From the NCBI RefSeq assembly GCF_027625995.1, contig NZ_CP115396.1, forward strand, positions 4,216,501 to 4,280,500: 64,000 bases of DNA, given 5' to 3'. The translations under genes were made by a program, and so were the position numbers. Below are positions 46,962-56,450 of this stretch, in pieces (position 1 is the stretch's first letter; the number at the start of each line of letters is the position of its first letter). The stretch is from Hymenobacter yonginensis (GTDB lineage Bacteria; Bacteroidota; Bacteroidia; Cytophagales; Hymenobacteraceae). The notes under the pieces were generated by a model that had not been told where the DNA came from, did not search any database, and worked only from the letters and a program-made list of their open reading frames with translations.

Positions 46962-48565
46962 CAGGCGGTAGCAAGGGTAGGCGAAACAATGGACCGGCGG
47001 TAGGCCAGGCCTCTTTCCAGGGCAAACAGCAGTAGGGCCGCCAGCACCACCCAGGCCCGCACATCCACCAGCACCGGCGGCGGCAGCTGCCGCCGGCTCT
47101 GGGCGGGCAGACGTCTAACCGGCTGCCACGGCGCTGCACCCAACTGCCGGGCATCCAGCCGGCGGCGCTCGGTGGGGGCGGGCCGGGCGGCAAATAGCGG
47201 CGCATCGGCCGACTCGGTGCGGAGCAGGTGTAGCAGCAGGGTGGGCAGGGCGGCGGTTTCGGGGAGGCTGGTGGCGGCGGGCTGCAGGTGGGTGCGCAGC
47301 AGGTAGCGGCTGCCGCGGCCGGCTGGCTCGCGCAGCAGTACCGGCTGGCCGGCCCCCGTCTGCCAGACGACGGCCTGACTGGCCGGAACGCGGCTGGTAT
47401 CCAGCCGCAGCACCTCCACGGGGGCGGTGGCATCGGGTAGGAGGCCGGTAAGGTGGAGGCGGCCGACGACGGGCGCGCCAACGGCGGCGGTTTCCTGCCA
47501 GAGGTGGCCGCCCCGTTGCGCCCGTGCCAGCCACGCAGCCGGAACTGGCTCGTCACTCAGCCAAAATAGCCAGTCGGGCGAGGTAGATAAGTCGGCGGCA
47601 GGCGTCACGGTGCGGATTTCTAGCGGCCGGGCCAGGCCAGGGGCCACGGCCTGCAGCGCGGCGCGCAGGTAGCGGGCGGCGGCGGCGTGGCGGCTATCCG
47701 CATACAGCACCACTCGCAGCGGCTCGGTTTGCACCACCACCTCGGGCTGGCCGGCCTGCTGCAGCTTGGCCAGATTTCCGGTTTGGTAGCGCAGACCGGG
47801 CAGCCCGGCCACCGCCAGCGGCCCGCTGCTACGCGGCCGGGCCAGGCGTACTATCCGGAACGTGGTGCCTTCTTCCTGGCTGCTGCCCACCAGCAGGCGC
47901 AGTGAATCAGGCGAAAACTGCCCGGCCTGCGCCAGCCACGCGCTGGAGTCGGGTAGGGGCACTGTTTGCCAGGTGAGGCGCGCCGGCAGGGTGGGGCGGG
48001 CGCCGCGGAAGTGCGGCAGCGCCGCGCCGCTCAGCACCCGCAGCGGCCGGCCCGGAAAAGAGTCGGCGGCCTGGCGGGCGCGCAGCCAGTAGTCGTCGGG
48101 GGCGGCGCCGGTTGCTGGCCGGAGTAGCGCCAGTGAATCGGGCTGCTGCCAGGCGGCGGCGGAAATCAGGCGGAAGTTGGGCGCGAACTGCCGCAGCTCG
48201 TAGCCGCGGCGGCGCAGGGAGTCGAGGGTGGGGCGCAGGCCGGGCAGCACCTCGGGATGCAGCACTTCCGGCGCCAGCAGCACCAGGCCCCGCACCGGGC
48301 GGGCCGGGCGCTGCTGCTGCCACTGGGGGCCAGCCAGCGCCAGCGCTACCAGCCCCACAATGGCTGTCCGTAGCAGCAGCAGCGCCAGCTGCTCCAGCCG
48401 CAGGTTGCGCAGGCGGCGGTTGGCGGCGGCCTGCAGCCAGCGCACACTGCCCATCGGCACCGTGCGCCCCGGCCGCCGGTTCCACAAGTGAATAGCCACC
48501 GGAACCGCCAGCGCCAGCAGCGCCAGCCAGCCGGCAGCAGCATCAGAAAGAAGAATCGTGGGCAA
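46961..48565 (-). CDS. BatA-domain membrane protein
   Basis: 534 residues. The N-terminal BatA domain is LLALAVPVAIHLWNRRPGRT, VRWLQAAANRRLRNLRLEQ, LLLLRTAIVGLVALALAGPQ, two membrane helices around residues 12-29 and 60-80. A third helix near residues 500-518 (VVLAALLLFALERGLAYR). The middle is a large periplasmic segment of unclear fold. BatA proteins belong to Bacteroides aerotolerance-type clusters with MoxR ATPase and DUF58. The stop overlaps the next start. An upstream palindrome separates it from DUF58. Confidence 0.8.
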   Translation of the reverse strand: MPTILLSDAAAGWLALLALAVPVAIHLWNRRPGRTVPMGSVRWLQAAANRRLRNLRLEQLALLLLRTAIVGLVALALAGPQWQQQRPARPVRGLVLLAPEVLHPEVLPGLRPTLDSLRRRGYELRQFAPNFRLISAAAWQQPDSLALLRPATGAAPDDYWLRARQAADSFPGRPLRVLSGAALPHFRGARPTLPARLTWQTVPLPDSSAWLAQAGQFSPDSLRLLVGSSQEEGTTFRIVRLARPRSSGPLAVAGLPGLRYQTGNLAKLQQAGQPEVVVQTEPLRVVLYADSRHAAAARYLRAALQAVAPGLARPLEIRTVTPAADLSTSPDWLFWLSDEPVPAAWLARAQRGGHLWQETAAVGAPVVGRLHLTGLLPDATAPVEVLRLDTSRVPASQAVVWQTGAGQPVLLREPAGRGSRYLLRTHLQPAATSLPETAALPTLLLHLLRTESADAPLFAARPAPTERRRLDARQLGAAPWQPVRRLPAQSRRQLPPPVLVDVRAWVVLAALLLFALERGLAYRRSIVSPTLATA

Positions 48566-48654
48566 AACGAACGGCAGGTGAAGTGGCGAAGGGAAGGTCG
48601 TGAATTGGGGTGGCAGGCTGCGTGGGGTAGTAGGTGAGTTGTTGGAGTAGCGCC

Positions 48655-48749
48655 GTCATCCTGAGCTTGCGAAGGACCATATCACGCCTGAGTTACTACT
48701 TAAAGATGTCGTTCTACTGTAATAAGGTCCTTCGCAAGCTCAGGATGAC
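48655..48749. repeat. REPIN-type palindrome, family GTCATCCTGAGCTTGC
   Basis: GTCATCCTGAGCTTGCGAAG... (24 nt, 48655-48678) and its perfect inverse (48726-48749). It lies between the BatA and DUF58 genes, ending 7 bp after the DUF58 stop codon. Confidence 0.92.
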
Positions 48750-48755
48750 AGAAAA

Positions 48756-49631
48756 TTACCCCATAGCATCGCGGCGGCGCAGGAACTCGCGGATGGCCTG
48801 GGTGAGGGGTTCGGCGGTGCTGAGCTGGTGGTAGTCGAAGCCGTGGCGGCGGGCCTGCTGGGCGGTGGCGCGCAGCCACTGCTGCAGCTGCGGCTGCCAG
48901 GTGGCGCGCTGCTGGTCGGCGTTGAGCTGCAGGCGCTGGCCGGTTTCTAGGTCCTCGAACGTCACGGCGCCGCGGAAGCTGAAGTTGAGCTCGTTGCCGG
49001 CCATCAGGTGCAGCAGCAGCACCTCGCCCGAGGCGGCACGCAGGCGCGTGAGCAGGCGCTCCATTTCGGCATCCTGCTCATACATATCGGTAGCGCACAC
49101 CACCAGGGCGCGCTGGCGGCGGGCCGTGAGGGGCGCCAGGGTTTCCTGGGTGGGGAAGGTGCCTGCCGCTTCGGCGGTTTCGAGGGCGTGGTAGAGGCGC
49201 GGCAGCTGGCGGGCGTCGGCGCGGGGCGGCAGGTGGCGCAGGCCGGCCGGGTGCAGAATGGTGAGGCCCACGGCGTCGCCCTGCTGCTGGGCCAGGTAGG
49301 CCAGCGCGCCCAGCAGCAGCCGGGCGTAGTCGAGCTTGGTGAGGCCGTTGTCGTCGGGGTGGTTCATGCTGGCGGTGGCGTCCAGCACGAGGTGCACGGT
49401 CAGGCTGGTGTCCACGTCTGATTCGCGCAGGTAGTACCTATCGGAGCGGGCGGCCAGGCGCCAGTCGAGGCGGCGCAGGTCGTCGCCGGGCTGGTAGGGG
49501 CGATACTGGCTGAACTCCATGCCCGCGCCCTTGCGCCGGCTTAGGTGCGCGCCGTGCAGAAAGCCCTCAGCCGCCCGCTTGGCCGCCAGCGGCAGGTTGT
49601 GTAAGGCGTGAAGGAGTTCAGGGGAAAGCAT
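48756..49631 (-). CDS. DUF58 protein
   Basis: 291 residues, a von Willebrand-type DUF58 protein: the diagnostic EFSQYRPYQPGDDLRRLDWR and SDRYYLRESDVDTSLTVHLV near the N-terminus, then VLDATASMNHPD (MIDAS-like DxTxS). DUF58 proteins are partners of MoxR AAA ATPases and are thought to work as chaperone/metal-binding units. No membrane helix is seen. Flanked by two palindromes (48655-48749 and 49653-49746), which may cut the transcript from the MoxR gene upstream. Confidence 0.92.
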   Translation of the reverse strand: MLSPELLHALHNLPLAAKRAAEGFLHGAHLSRRKGAGMEFSQYRPYQPGDDLRRLDWRLAARSDRYYLRESDVDTSLTVHLVLDATASMNHPDDNGLTKLDYARLLLGALAYLAQQQGDAVGLTILHPAGLRHLPPRADARQLPRLYHALETAEAAGTFPTQETLAPLTARRQRALVVCATDMYEQDAEMERLLTRLRAASGEVLLLHLMAGNELNFSFRGAVTFEDLETGQRLQLNADQQRATWQPQLQQWLRATAQQARRHGFDYHQLSTAEPLTQAIREFLRRRDAMG

Positions 49632-49652
49632 GTGGTTAGTTTCAATTAGTGA

Positions 49653-49746
49653 ACGTCATGCTGAGCTTGCCGAAGCATCTCTACCGCAGTGCTAATCAAA
49701 AAAGTTAGCCAGAGGTAGAGATGCTTCGGCAAGCTCAGCATGACGT
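49653..49746. repeat. REPIN-type palindrome, family GTCATGCTGAGCTTGCCG
   Basis: ACGTCATGCTGAGCTTGCCG... (33 nt, 49653-49685) and its perfect inverse (49714-49746), between MoxR and DUF58 genes. The right half is shared with the element at 58262 (GTTAGCCAGAGGTAGAGATG). Confidence 0.92.
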
Positions 49747-49767
49747 GCTTTTAGACCGCCCCAAGCC

Positions 49768-50751
<984 letters not shown>

Positions 50752-50942
50752 AGAGAAAAACAGAAGGTAGAGGAAGGCTTATAAAGTCTGATGCAAGGTT
50801 GGCTTTTCGGCTTCTATGCGGCCATAAAGCAGGAAGCTGATGGAAAGGTAAAGTCGGAGGAACGGCGCGAATGGTTTGCCCACCGGCCACCCTTCGCGCA
50901 CTTTTGATTCATCCTTATCCACCTCGCCACATTCACTGCATT

Positions 50943-51809
50943 ATGAACACGTTTACTGGTTGCCGGACGCTCTTCTACAAACGCGCTTTGCTGCTCTTGG
51001 CTGCATCGGGGATGGCCTTTGCTGCCGCCGCCCAGCACCAGCACCAAGAAACGGCCAACCCCAGTGCCATCAGCGCGCAACAGCTGCGGCAGCTGCTGGC
51101 CGGCCCGGCCGGCGCCCCTGGCTCTGCGACTAGCGTCTTCGCCAGCAACGACTCCAGCCGTGCTACGTCGCCAAGATACGAGCAGCCGGCAGATGGCCCA
51201 GGTCGAGCCACCGACGCCGGTACGCCGGCGCCAGCAGCCACTCCTGCCACCGCAGGCCGCAACGCGCTGCGCGTGGATCTGGCCAATATGGTGTTCGAAA
51301 ACGCAGTCAACTATGATCTGTTCACCCCGAAGCCCTGGGCGCTGCCGGTGTTGCTCAGCTACGAGCGGCAGCTGGGCAAGCGCACCAGCGCAGGCCTGGA
51401 GGTGCTGCTGAACGGCGGCAACTCCGAGCAGCGCCGGGGCGGCGGCGGGCTGCAGCTCCGATACTACGCCGTGCCCAGCCGCCGGGTGTCGGCGCTGGCG
51501 GGTTTCTACGTGGCTCCCACGGTATCGTACCGCAAGATTGGGTTTCAGGATGAGCGTATTCTGGCCGGCAAGCCCTACGCCACGGTGCGCGCCGCCGGGG
51601 CTGGCGTATACGGCGGCTGGCAGGCCGGCACCCGCCCTAACGCCCACGGCCGGCGCCTGATTCTGGACGTGGCGGTGGGGGCCATGCACTGGGTGCCCAC
51701 CAGCACCACCTTCAACGGCGAGGCCGCCGTGCCCAACACCTACGATTACCGCTGGACCCGCACCCGCACCGCCCTGGATGCCCGCATCGGGCTGGGCGTG
51801 CAGTTTTAG
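50943..51809 (+). CDS. Outer-membrane beta-barrel-like secreted protein
   Basis: 288 residues. Signal peptide (MNTFTGCRTLFYKRALLLLA, cleavage near AFAAAAQ), a polar linker, then a region of alternating strands (LPVLLSYERQLGKRTSAGLE, GLQLRYYAVPSRRVSALAGF, RTALDARIGLGVQF). It ends with Phe, as outer-membrane barrels commonly do. No named family recognised. Convergent with the DUF4159 gene, stop codons 8 bp apart. The start at ATG 50943 is set by the signal peptide. Confidence 0.72.
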   Translation: MNTFTGCRTLFYKRALLLLAASGMAFAAAAQHQHQETANPSAISAQQLRQLLAGPAGAPGSATSVFASNDSSRATSPRYEQPADGPGRATDAGTPAPAATPATAGRNALRVDLANMVFENAVNYDLFTPKPWALPVLLSYERQLGKRTSAGLEVLLNGGNSEQRRGGGGLQLRYYAVPSRRVSALAGFYVAPTVSYRKIGFQDERILAGKPYATVRAAGAGVYGGWQAGTRPNAHGRRLILDVAVGAMHWVPTSTTFNGEAAVPNTYDYRWTRTRTALDARIGLGVQF

Positions 51810-51816
51810 GGCGCCA

Positions 51817-52440
51817 CTACGCCGTGAGGGCATACAGCAGAATGTTCACCCCGAACTTGGTATTGTCTTCGGCCAGGAAGCGCTTGTTGCGGAAGTCGTA
51901 GTCCCACTCGCAGCCGTAGTCTTTGTTGGAGTAGAGCACGCCCAGCCGGCCGTTGATTTCGATGCCTTTCAGGTAGTCGTGCACCAGGTCGTCGCCCCAG
52001 CCGTTGAGCTCGAAGGAAGTAGGCGGCGGGCCATCCGGAAACTGGAAGAACTGCGAGTAGATGGCGTGGGTCTTAGGGATTTTCTTCAGCGCCCCGGCCC
52101 CGAAGCACTGCCGCATCTGCTCCTCAAAGCTGCGCGCAAACAGCCCGTCGATGTCGTGGTTGCAGTCGTCCACGAACACGAAGCCGCCGTTGCGCACGTA
52201 CTGTATGAAGTTCTTTTTCTCTGCAGCTGAAAACTGCACCAGCCGGTGCCCCGACAGGTAGCAGAACGGGTAGCGGAACAGCTCCGCCGAGTCGAGGGCC
52301 ACTACTTTCTCCTTTTGCACCACCGGCACTTTGGTGTACTGAATCAGCGAATGGAGCAGGTTGGTGGGCATCCGCTCGTCCACGCCGTTCCAGTCGCCGG
52401 AGCGGTATTGCAGGCGCACAAAGGTGAAGGGAGCGGGCAT
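51817..52440 (-). CDS. DUF4159 protein
   Basis: 207 residues with no signal peptide. DUF4159 family, glutamine-amidotransferase-like: FRYPFCYLSGHRLVQFSAAE, VRNGGFVFVDDCNHDIDGLF, FNGWGDDLVHDYLKGIEI-like segment (ELNGWGDDLVHDYLKGIEIN) and GVNILLYALT at the end. These proteins are found with MoxR/DUF58/BatA clusters, as the nearby cluster suggests. Function unknown. Confidence 0.88.
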   Translation of the reverse strand: MPAPFTFVRLQYRSGDWNGVDERMPTNLLHSLIQYTKVPVVQKEKVVALDSAELFRYPFCYLSGHRLVQFSAAEKKNFIQYVRNGGFVFVDDCNHDIDGLFARSFEEQMRQCFGAGALKKIPKTHAIYSQFFQFPDGPPPTSFELNGWGDDLVHDYLKGIEINGRLGVLYSNKDYGCEWDYDFRNKRFLAEDNTKFGVNILLYALTA

Positions 52441-52787
52441 TTATTTGGGGGTGATGAGGTGATGAAGTAATGGGGTGATGAGGTAACAGGTAACAGGTGA
52501 AGGGTTTTTGGCCTGCAACAGCTACAGACGCGGCAGAGGCGGCAAGGTGGCTTCGGCGGCAAAATACGGTGCGGCGCGCCTTGTGCAGCCTGCCGCTGAA
52601 ACTTACCCGTTCGGAGTATATGCGCGGAGCCGGTAGCTTCGTTACTTCTTCAGAGCGTAAGGCATACGTAATCAGTGGTTGGCTTTTCTTTAACTCTCTG
52701 ATCAGCGTGTTCTTGGCAGTTGTCTTGACACGCGGTATGTATGCTTTTCTGCTTGAAGTCTTCGACACCCACTACCTGCTCTGCCCT
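52441..52787. other. Intergenic region between DUF4159 and a PorT-like gene
   Basis: A 347-bp gap. Its left end (52446-52500) has GGTGATGA/AGGTAACAGGTAACAGG direct repeats with no inverted partner. The rest shows no gene; promoters for both divergent genes must lie here, but I could not find a clear TAnnTTTG box. Confidence 0.5.
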
Positions 52788-53405
52788 ATGAAACCACACG
52801 CTCTGTTGCTTGTATTGCCGCTGCTGGCCGCCGCCGGTAGTGCCCACGCCCAGGTCGGCATCAAGGCCGGCGTCAACGGGGCGGTGCTCAACGGCGAGAA
52901 CATCGGCATGGACACGCGCTACAAAACCAGCTACCACGTTGGCGTCTTCGCGCGCATTCCGGTGGTGGGGCCGCTGTCCATTCAGCCTGAGGTGCTGTAC
53001 TCACTGCAGGGCTCAGAGTTCCGCTCCATGCTGGCCAACTACGACACCAAGCTGCACTACCTCAACGTGCCGCTGCTGGCCCACCTCAAGGTAGGGCCGG
53101 TGTACGTGGAGGGCGGCCCGCAATTCGGCCTGCTGCTGGGCGCCCGCGAAGACGGCACGCTGCGCATCAGCGCCGCCGACGGCTACGGCCCCGTAGACCG
53201 CGACGCCGCCAACAACTACAAAAAGACCGATTTCAGTCTGGCCGCTGGGGCCGGCCTCGAAGTCGGGTCGTTTATTCTGGGGGCCCGCTACACGGCCGGC
53301 CTCAACGACGTGAATGACGTGGCCGACCTGAACGGCGCCAACGACCCGCGCCTGAAAAACCGCGTCATCCAGGTGTCGGTGGGCCTGAAGTTTGGCGGAG
53401 ATTAG
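52788..53405 (+). CDS. PorT-family outer-membrane beta-barrel protein, copy 1
   Basis: 205 residues. Signal peptide MKPHALLLVLPLLAAAGSAH (cleavage after AHA). Strand pattern of PorT/OMP_b-brl_2 barrels: VGIKAGVNGAVLNGENIG, TSYHVGVFARIPVVGPLSIQ, YLNVPLLAHLKVGPVYVEGG, PQFGLLLGAREDGT. Eight-stranded barrels of this group are common in Bacteroidota, usually of unknown role. Paralogue of the next gene. Start ATG 52788 is set by the signal peptide. Confidence 0.88.
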   Translation: MKPHALLLVLPLLAAAGSAHAQVGIKAGVNGAVLNGENIGMDTRYKTSYHVGVFARIPVVGPLSIQPEVLYSLQGSEFRSMLANYDTKLHYLNVPLLAHLKVGPVYVEGGPQFGLLLGAREDGTLRISAADGYGPVDRDAANNYKKTDFSLAAGAGLEVGSFILGARYTAGLNDVNDVADLNGANDPRLKNRVIQVSVGLKFGGD

Positions 53406-53478
53406 GCGCCGGCTGAGGGTGTAGGAGAAGGAGACGAAAACGCAGTTATTTGCGCATATTTTCATCTTCTTCCCTTTT

Positions 53479-54144
53479 ATGAAATTACCTCTATTATCAG
53501 CGGCTTTGCTGCTGGCGGCCACCGGCAGCAGCCTGGGCCAGACCACCGGCACGCAGTTTGGCCTGCAGGCCGGCGTCACGCAGTCTGTCCTCGACGGCAC
53601 CATCAACAACAACGCGCAGTTCAAGACGGGCTACGTGGTGGGCGGTTTCGTGCGGTTCCGGCCCAGTGCCCGGGTGGCGTTTCAGCCCGAGCTGAACCTG
53701 ACGCGGCAGGGCTCCCGCAACGAGCAGCAGGTAGGCTACGGCACCATCCTGCGCAACAGCACGCACCTGACGTATCTGAACGTGCCGCTGCTGCTGAAGG
53801 TGTACCTCGGCGACGTGGTGAACCTGCAGGCTGGCCCGCAGCTGGGCTTGCTGGTTAGCGGCCGCGAGAAAGGCCAGGTAGGCTACATTTCCAGCAGCAG
53901 CGGCAGCGGCTACGTGGAAGGCGACGAAGACGTGAAGGCCGATTATAAAAGTGACGTGGCTGTGTGCTTTGGCCTCGGCGCCGACCTCAAAAACGGCCTC
54001 TCCGTTGCTGCCCGCCTCAACTACGGCGTCACCGACATCGAAAACAACGACCTCCGCAAGTCTTTCCGCGAAGCATACGATATAGGCGGCCTGCACAACC
54101 GCACCATCCAGCTCACGGTCGGCTACGCCTTCGGGTCGAAGTAA
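53479..54144 (+). CDS. PorT-family outer-membrane beta-barrel protein, copy 2
   Basis: 221 residues, signal peptide MKLPLLSAALLLAATGSSLG. Shows the same sequence of strands as the preceding paralogue (FGLQAGVTQSVLDG, YVVGGFVRFRPSARVAFQPE, YLNVPLLLKVYLGDVVNLQA, LTVGYAFGSK). 73 bp downstream of copy 1 on the same strand; likely co-transcribed. Followed by a strong terminator. Function unknown. Confidence 0.88.
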   Translation: MKLPLLSAALLLAATGSSLGQTTGTQFGLQAGVTQSVLDGTINNNAQFKTGYVVGGFVRFRPSARVAFQPELNLTRQGSRNEQQVGYGTILRNSTHLTYLNVPLLLKVYLGDVVNLQAGPQLGLLVSGREKGQVGYISSSSGSGYVEGDEDVKADYKSDVAVCFGLGADLKNGLSVAARLNYGVTDIENNDLRKSFREAYDIGGLHNRTIQLTVGYAFGSK

Positions 54145-54163
54145 GCCCTGATACCCGTACTGT

Positions 54164-54209
54164 AACTGACAAGGCCCCGCCGGATGCTTCCGGCGGGGCC
54201 TTGTCAGTT
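54164..54209. terminator. Strong bidirectional terminator
   Basis: AACTGACAAGGCCCCGCCGG... and its inverse, a 21-bp perfect stem around TGCT. It lies between the PorT-like gene and the convergent gene at 54244. Confidence 0.85.
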
Positions 54210-54243
54210 GTGCGACAGCTGACATGCGGGCCTGCCGTGGCGG

Positions 54244-54909
54244 CTACCGGGCGCTGGCGCCCGCCTGCTGGTTGTACTCGCCGATGATGCGCACCATGTC
54301 CTGGTAATGGTAGCCGTCGGCTTTGCCTTTGACTTTGGCCGCCAGCTCGGGCTGCGCGCTCAGGTACTCACTGATCTGCTCCTCAAACTTGCCGCGCTTC
54401 ACTTCCACCAGCTCGCCGCCGCGGCGCAGATACCAGTGGTTTTTGGTGTACGGGATGCCCACAATCGGTACCAGAACTGCGCCCGGTATCGGGATGGGAA
54501 GCGGCACCGATTTGGCTTCTGCGAAGTTGAACAGCTCCACCGGACCATCAACCAGCCGGGCCGCCAGCAAGTGCAGGCTCTTGCCGTTCAAGGCCAGTGT
54601 TTCGGAGTATTGGCCGCGCACTGTCATGCTCCGGATTTTATCGACGCTGATAAAGTGCGGCTTCGGAAATGGCCGGACTTCCGGGTGCGAGTAGTAGTAA
54701 GAAATGGTTTTCTCGAACCCATTCACGCTGATGGGGAAATAGGCTTTCACCAGCTTCCCATCCGGTGTCACGACTTCGCCCGGAGCGTATTCGCTTTTGC
54801 TACTGGTTTCGGCAGCGCGGGTGGTGTCGGTGGGGGCGGCAGAGGAGCTATTCTGGGCGTAGGAGGCAGTAGCGAGTAACAGAAGGAAGCCGGATAGCAG
54901 TGCTTTCAT
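54244..54909 (-). CDS. Secreted protein, unknown
   Basis: 221 residues. Signal peptide MKALLSGFLLLLATASYAQN. Mature part starts with a Ser/Thr-rich stretch; the rest has EVVTPDGKLVKAYFPISVNG, YSHPEVRPFPKPHFISVDKI, WYLRRGGELVEVKRGKFEEQ and C-terminal DMVRIIGEYNQQAG. No catalytic signature or family recognised. Stands alone between two terminators. Confidence 0.75.
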   Translation of the reverse strand: MKALLSGFLLLLATASYAQNSSSAAPTDTTRAAETSSKSEYAPGEVVTPDGKLVKAYFPISVNGFEKTISYYYSHPEVRPFPKPHFISVDKIRSMTVRGQYSETLALNGKSLHLLAARLVDGPVELFNFAEAKSVPLPIPIPGAVLVPIVGIPYTKNHWYLRRGGELVEVKRGKFEEQISEYLSAQPELAAKVKGKADGYHYQDMVRIIGEYNQQAGASAR

Positions 54910-54938
54910 CAGACGAAGGAAATCGAGTATTTAGGCTA

Positions 54939-54983
54939 TAAAAAACGGCCTCTCCGTGCTGCCAGGCAACACAAAGAGGCCGA
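54939..54983 (-). terminator. Terminator after the first PmbA-like gene
   Basis: CGGCCTCT pairs with AGAGGCCG around a 21-nt loop, with AAAAAA before the stem on the plus strand, giving a minus-strand T-run. Confidence 0.65.
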
Positions 54984-55023
54984 AGATACAAAGTACTGTC
55001 ATGCCTGACGTGCCGGCACCCTG

Positions 55024-56349
55024 CTATACCGCGTCGGAGAGGCTGGTGAATGTGAAGTCGCGGATTTTCAGCGGGGGCACCATGTTGCCGCCCAGCCGCT
55101 GGGCCTTCCCGATGGCCTCGATGTTGTTGAGCATAATCACCGGGCTTTCGTTGAAGCGCATGTTTTTGATGGGGTGCTTGATTTTGCCGTTCTCGATGTA
55201 GAAGGTTCCGTCGCGCGTCAGGCCCGTGACCAGCAGCGTCTGCGGGTCTACGTCGCGGATGTACCACAGGCGCGTGACGAGGATGCCCTTGGCGGTGCCT
55301 TTGATGAGGTCTTCCACGCTTTGGGTGCCGCCTTCCATCACGAAGCCGCTCGGGAAAGCCGTGGCCTGCTTCTTGTTTTTCTCGGCCCAGAAGCGCGAGT
55401 AAAACAGGTTTTTCACCACGCCTTTTTCCACCCAGTTCATGCGCTTCACGGGCAGCCCATCGCCGTCGAACACGCGGCCGGGGGCGGTGGCGTTCAGCGG
55501 GTCGGAGTAAATGGTCACGCGCGGGTCGAACATCTTTTCGCCGAGCTTATTGCCGCCTCCCTTTTTGCTCAGAAACGAGCGGCCTTCGTCGGCGCTACGG
55601 GCATCCAGCGCGTAAATCAGGCGGTTCAGGATGCCCTCATCCGACACCAGCGCGGCCGGCTCCAGAATCACGGTGTACTTGCCCGGCTCAATGGCCTTGG
55701 CATTCACCGAGCCCGAGGCCTTGTCGGCGGCGCGCTTGGTGAGGGATTTGGCGTCGAACTTGGTTACGTCGGTGTAGTCGGCCACGGCGTAGCCCGAGCC
55801 GGTGCCGTCGGGCGTGCGCACCGTCACGGAGAAGTCGAGGTTGGTGAGTTGCTGGTAGCCTTCGAGGCCCTTGTTGTTGCGGATGGCCGTGAACGTGGGG
55901 CCGTCTTCGAGGTAGCCGGCGGCCGTGAGCTTGCGGGCTTCGCAGAGCGCAATGCTGTCCTGGGCCACCTGGGCGCGGAAGTCGGGCGTGATGCCGGCCG
56001 TGCTGGCGGCGTAGGTGGTGGGCGTCAGGTATTGCTGTGGGCCCAGCATAGGCATGTACTCGGGGTCCTCGGGGGCGAGGCGCGCAATTTCCTCGGCCCG
56101 CTGCACGCAGCGGCGCAGGGTGGCGTCGTCGAACTGGTTGCAGGTGGCCACGCCGCTGCGCTTGCCGAAGCGCGCCTCCACGGCCAGACTCACGTTGCTG
56201 GACGAGCCGGCCGTGCTGACGTTGTTGCGGGCGTAGCGGATGTTGCCGGTGGTGCGCCCATCAAGCTGGGCCGCGCACTCGTCGGCGGTGGAAAAGCTCA
56301 GCACCTTCTTCAGGATGGCCTGGGCTTCGTCTTGGGAAAGGATTGCCAT
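55024..56349 (-). CDS. pmbA: PmbA/TldE-like protein, copy 1
   Basis: 441 residues of the TldD/PmbA family, the zinc-free PmbA (TldE) partner. It lacks the HExxxH motif; at the equivalent place it has YTVILEPAALVSDEGILNRL. Family segments: NVSLAVEARFGKRSGVATCN, TLLVTGLTRDGTFYIENGKI, NMRFNESPVIMLNNIEAIGK, PPLKIRDFTFTSLSDAV at the end. No signal peptide (MAILSQDEAQAILKKVLSFS), so it should be cytoplasmic. The start at ATG 56349 is chosen because this is where the copies agree; a longer frame to 56964 only runs through the neighbouring tldD. It follows TldD copy 1 by 101 bp. Confidence 0.88.
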   Translation of the reverse strand: MAILSQDEAQAILKKVLSFSTADECAAQLDGRTTGNIRYARNNVSTAGSSSNVSLAVEARFGKRSGVATCNQFDDATLRRCVQRAEEIARLAPEDPEYMPMLGPQQYLTPTTYAASTAGITPDFRAQVAQDSIALCEARKLTAAGYLEDGPTFTAIRNNKGLEGYQQLTNLDFSVTVRTPDGTGSGYAVADYTDVTKFDAKSLTKRAADKASGSVNAKAIEPGKYTVILEPAALVSDEGILNRLIYALDARSADEGRSFLSKKGGGNKLGEKMFDPRVTIYSDPLNATAPGRVFDGDGLPVKRMNWVEKGVVKNLFYSRFWAEKNKKQATAFPSGFVMEGGTQSVEDLIKGTAKGILVTRLWYIRDVDPQTLLVTGLTRDGTFYIENGKIKHPIKNMRFNESPVIMLNNIEAIGKAQRLGGNMVPPLKIRDFTFTSLSDAV

Positions 56350-56396
56350 GTATGTTGATGTCGTTTGGATGGGAAGTAGCCCTAGCTGTAGTTGCC

Positions 56397-56440
56397 TCAC
56401 CCCAACCCCTCTCCCTTTGGAGAGGAGGCCAGGGGGTGAA
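56397..56440. repeat. CCCCAACCCCTCTCC-type repeat between tldD copy 1 and pmbA copy 1
   Basis: CACCCCAACCCCTCTCC then GGAGAGG, a partial palindrome. The preceding TAGCTGTAGTTGCCTCACCC is also found at 61899 between tldD copy 3 and pmbA copy 2. Confidence 0.7.
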
Positions 56441-56450
56441 GTCCTCGTCG

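Noticed and set aside
52446..52500. GGTGATGA-type repeats before the DUF4159 gene
   Set aside because: No inverted partner was found, so I did not call it a REPIN; it may be a half-element or simple low-complexity DNA.
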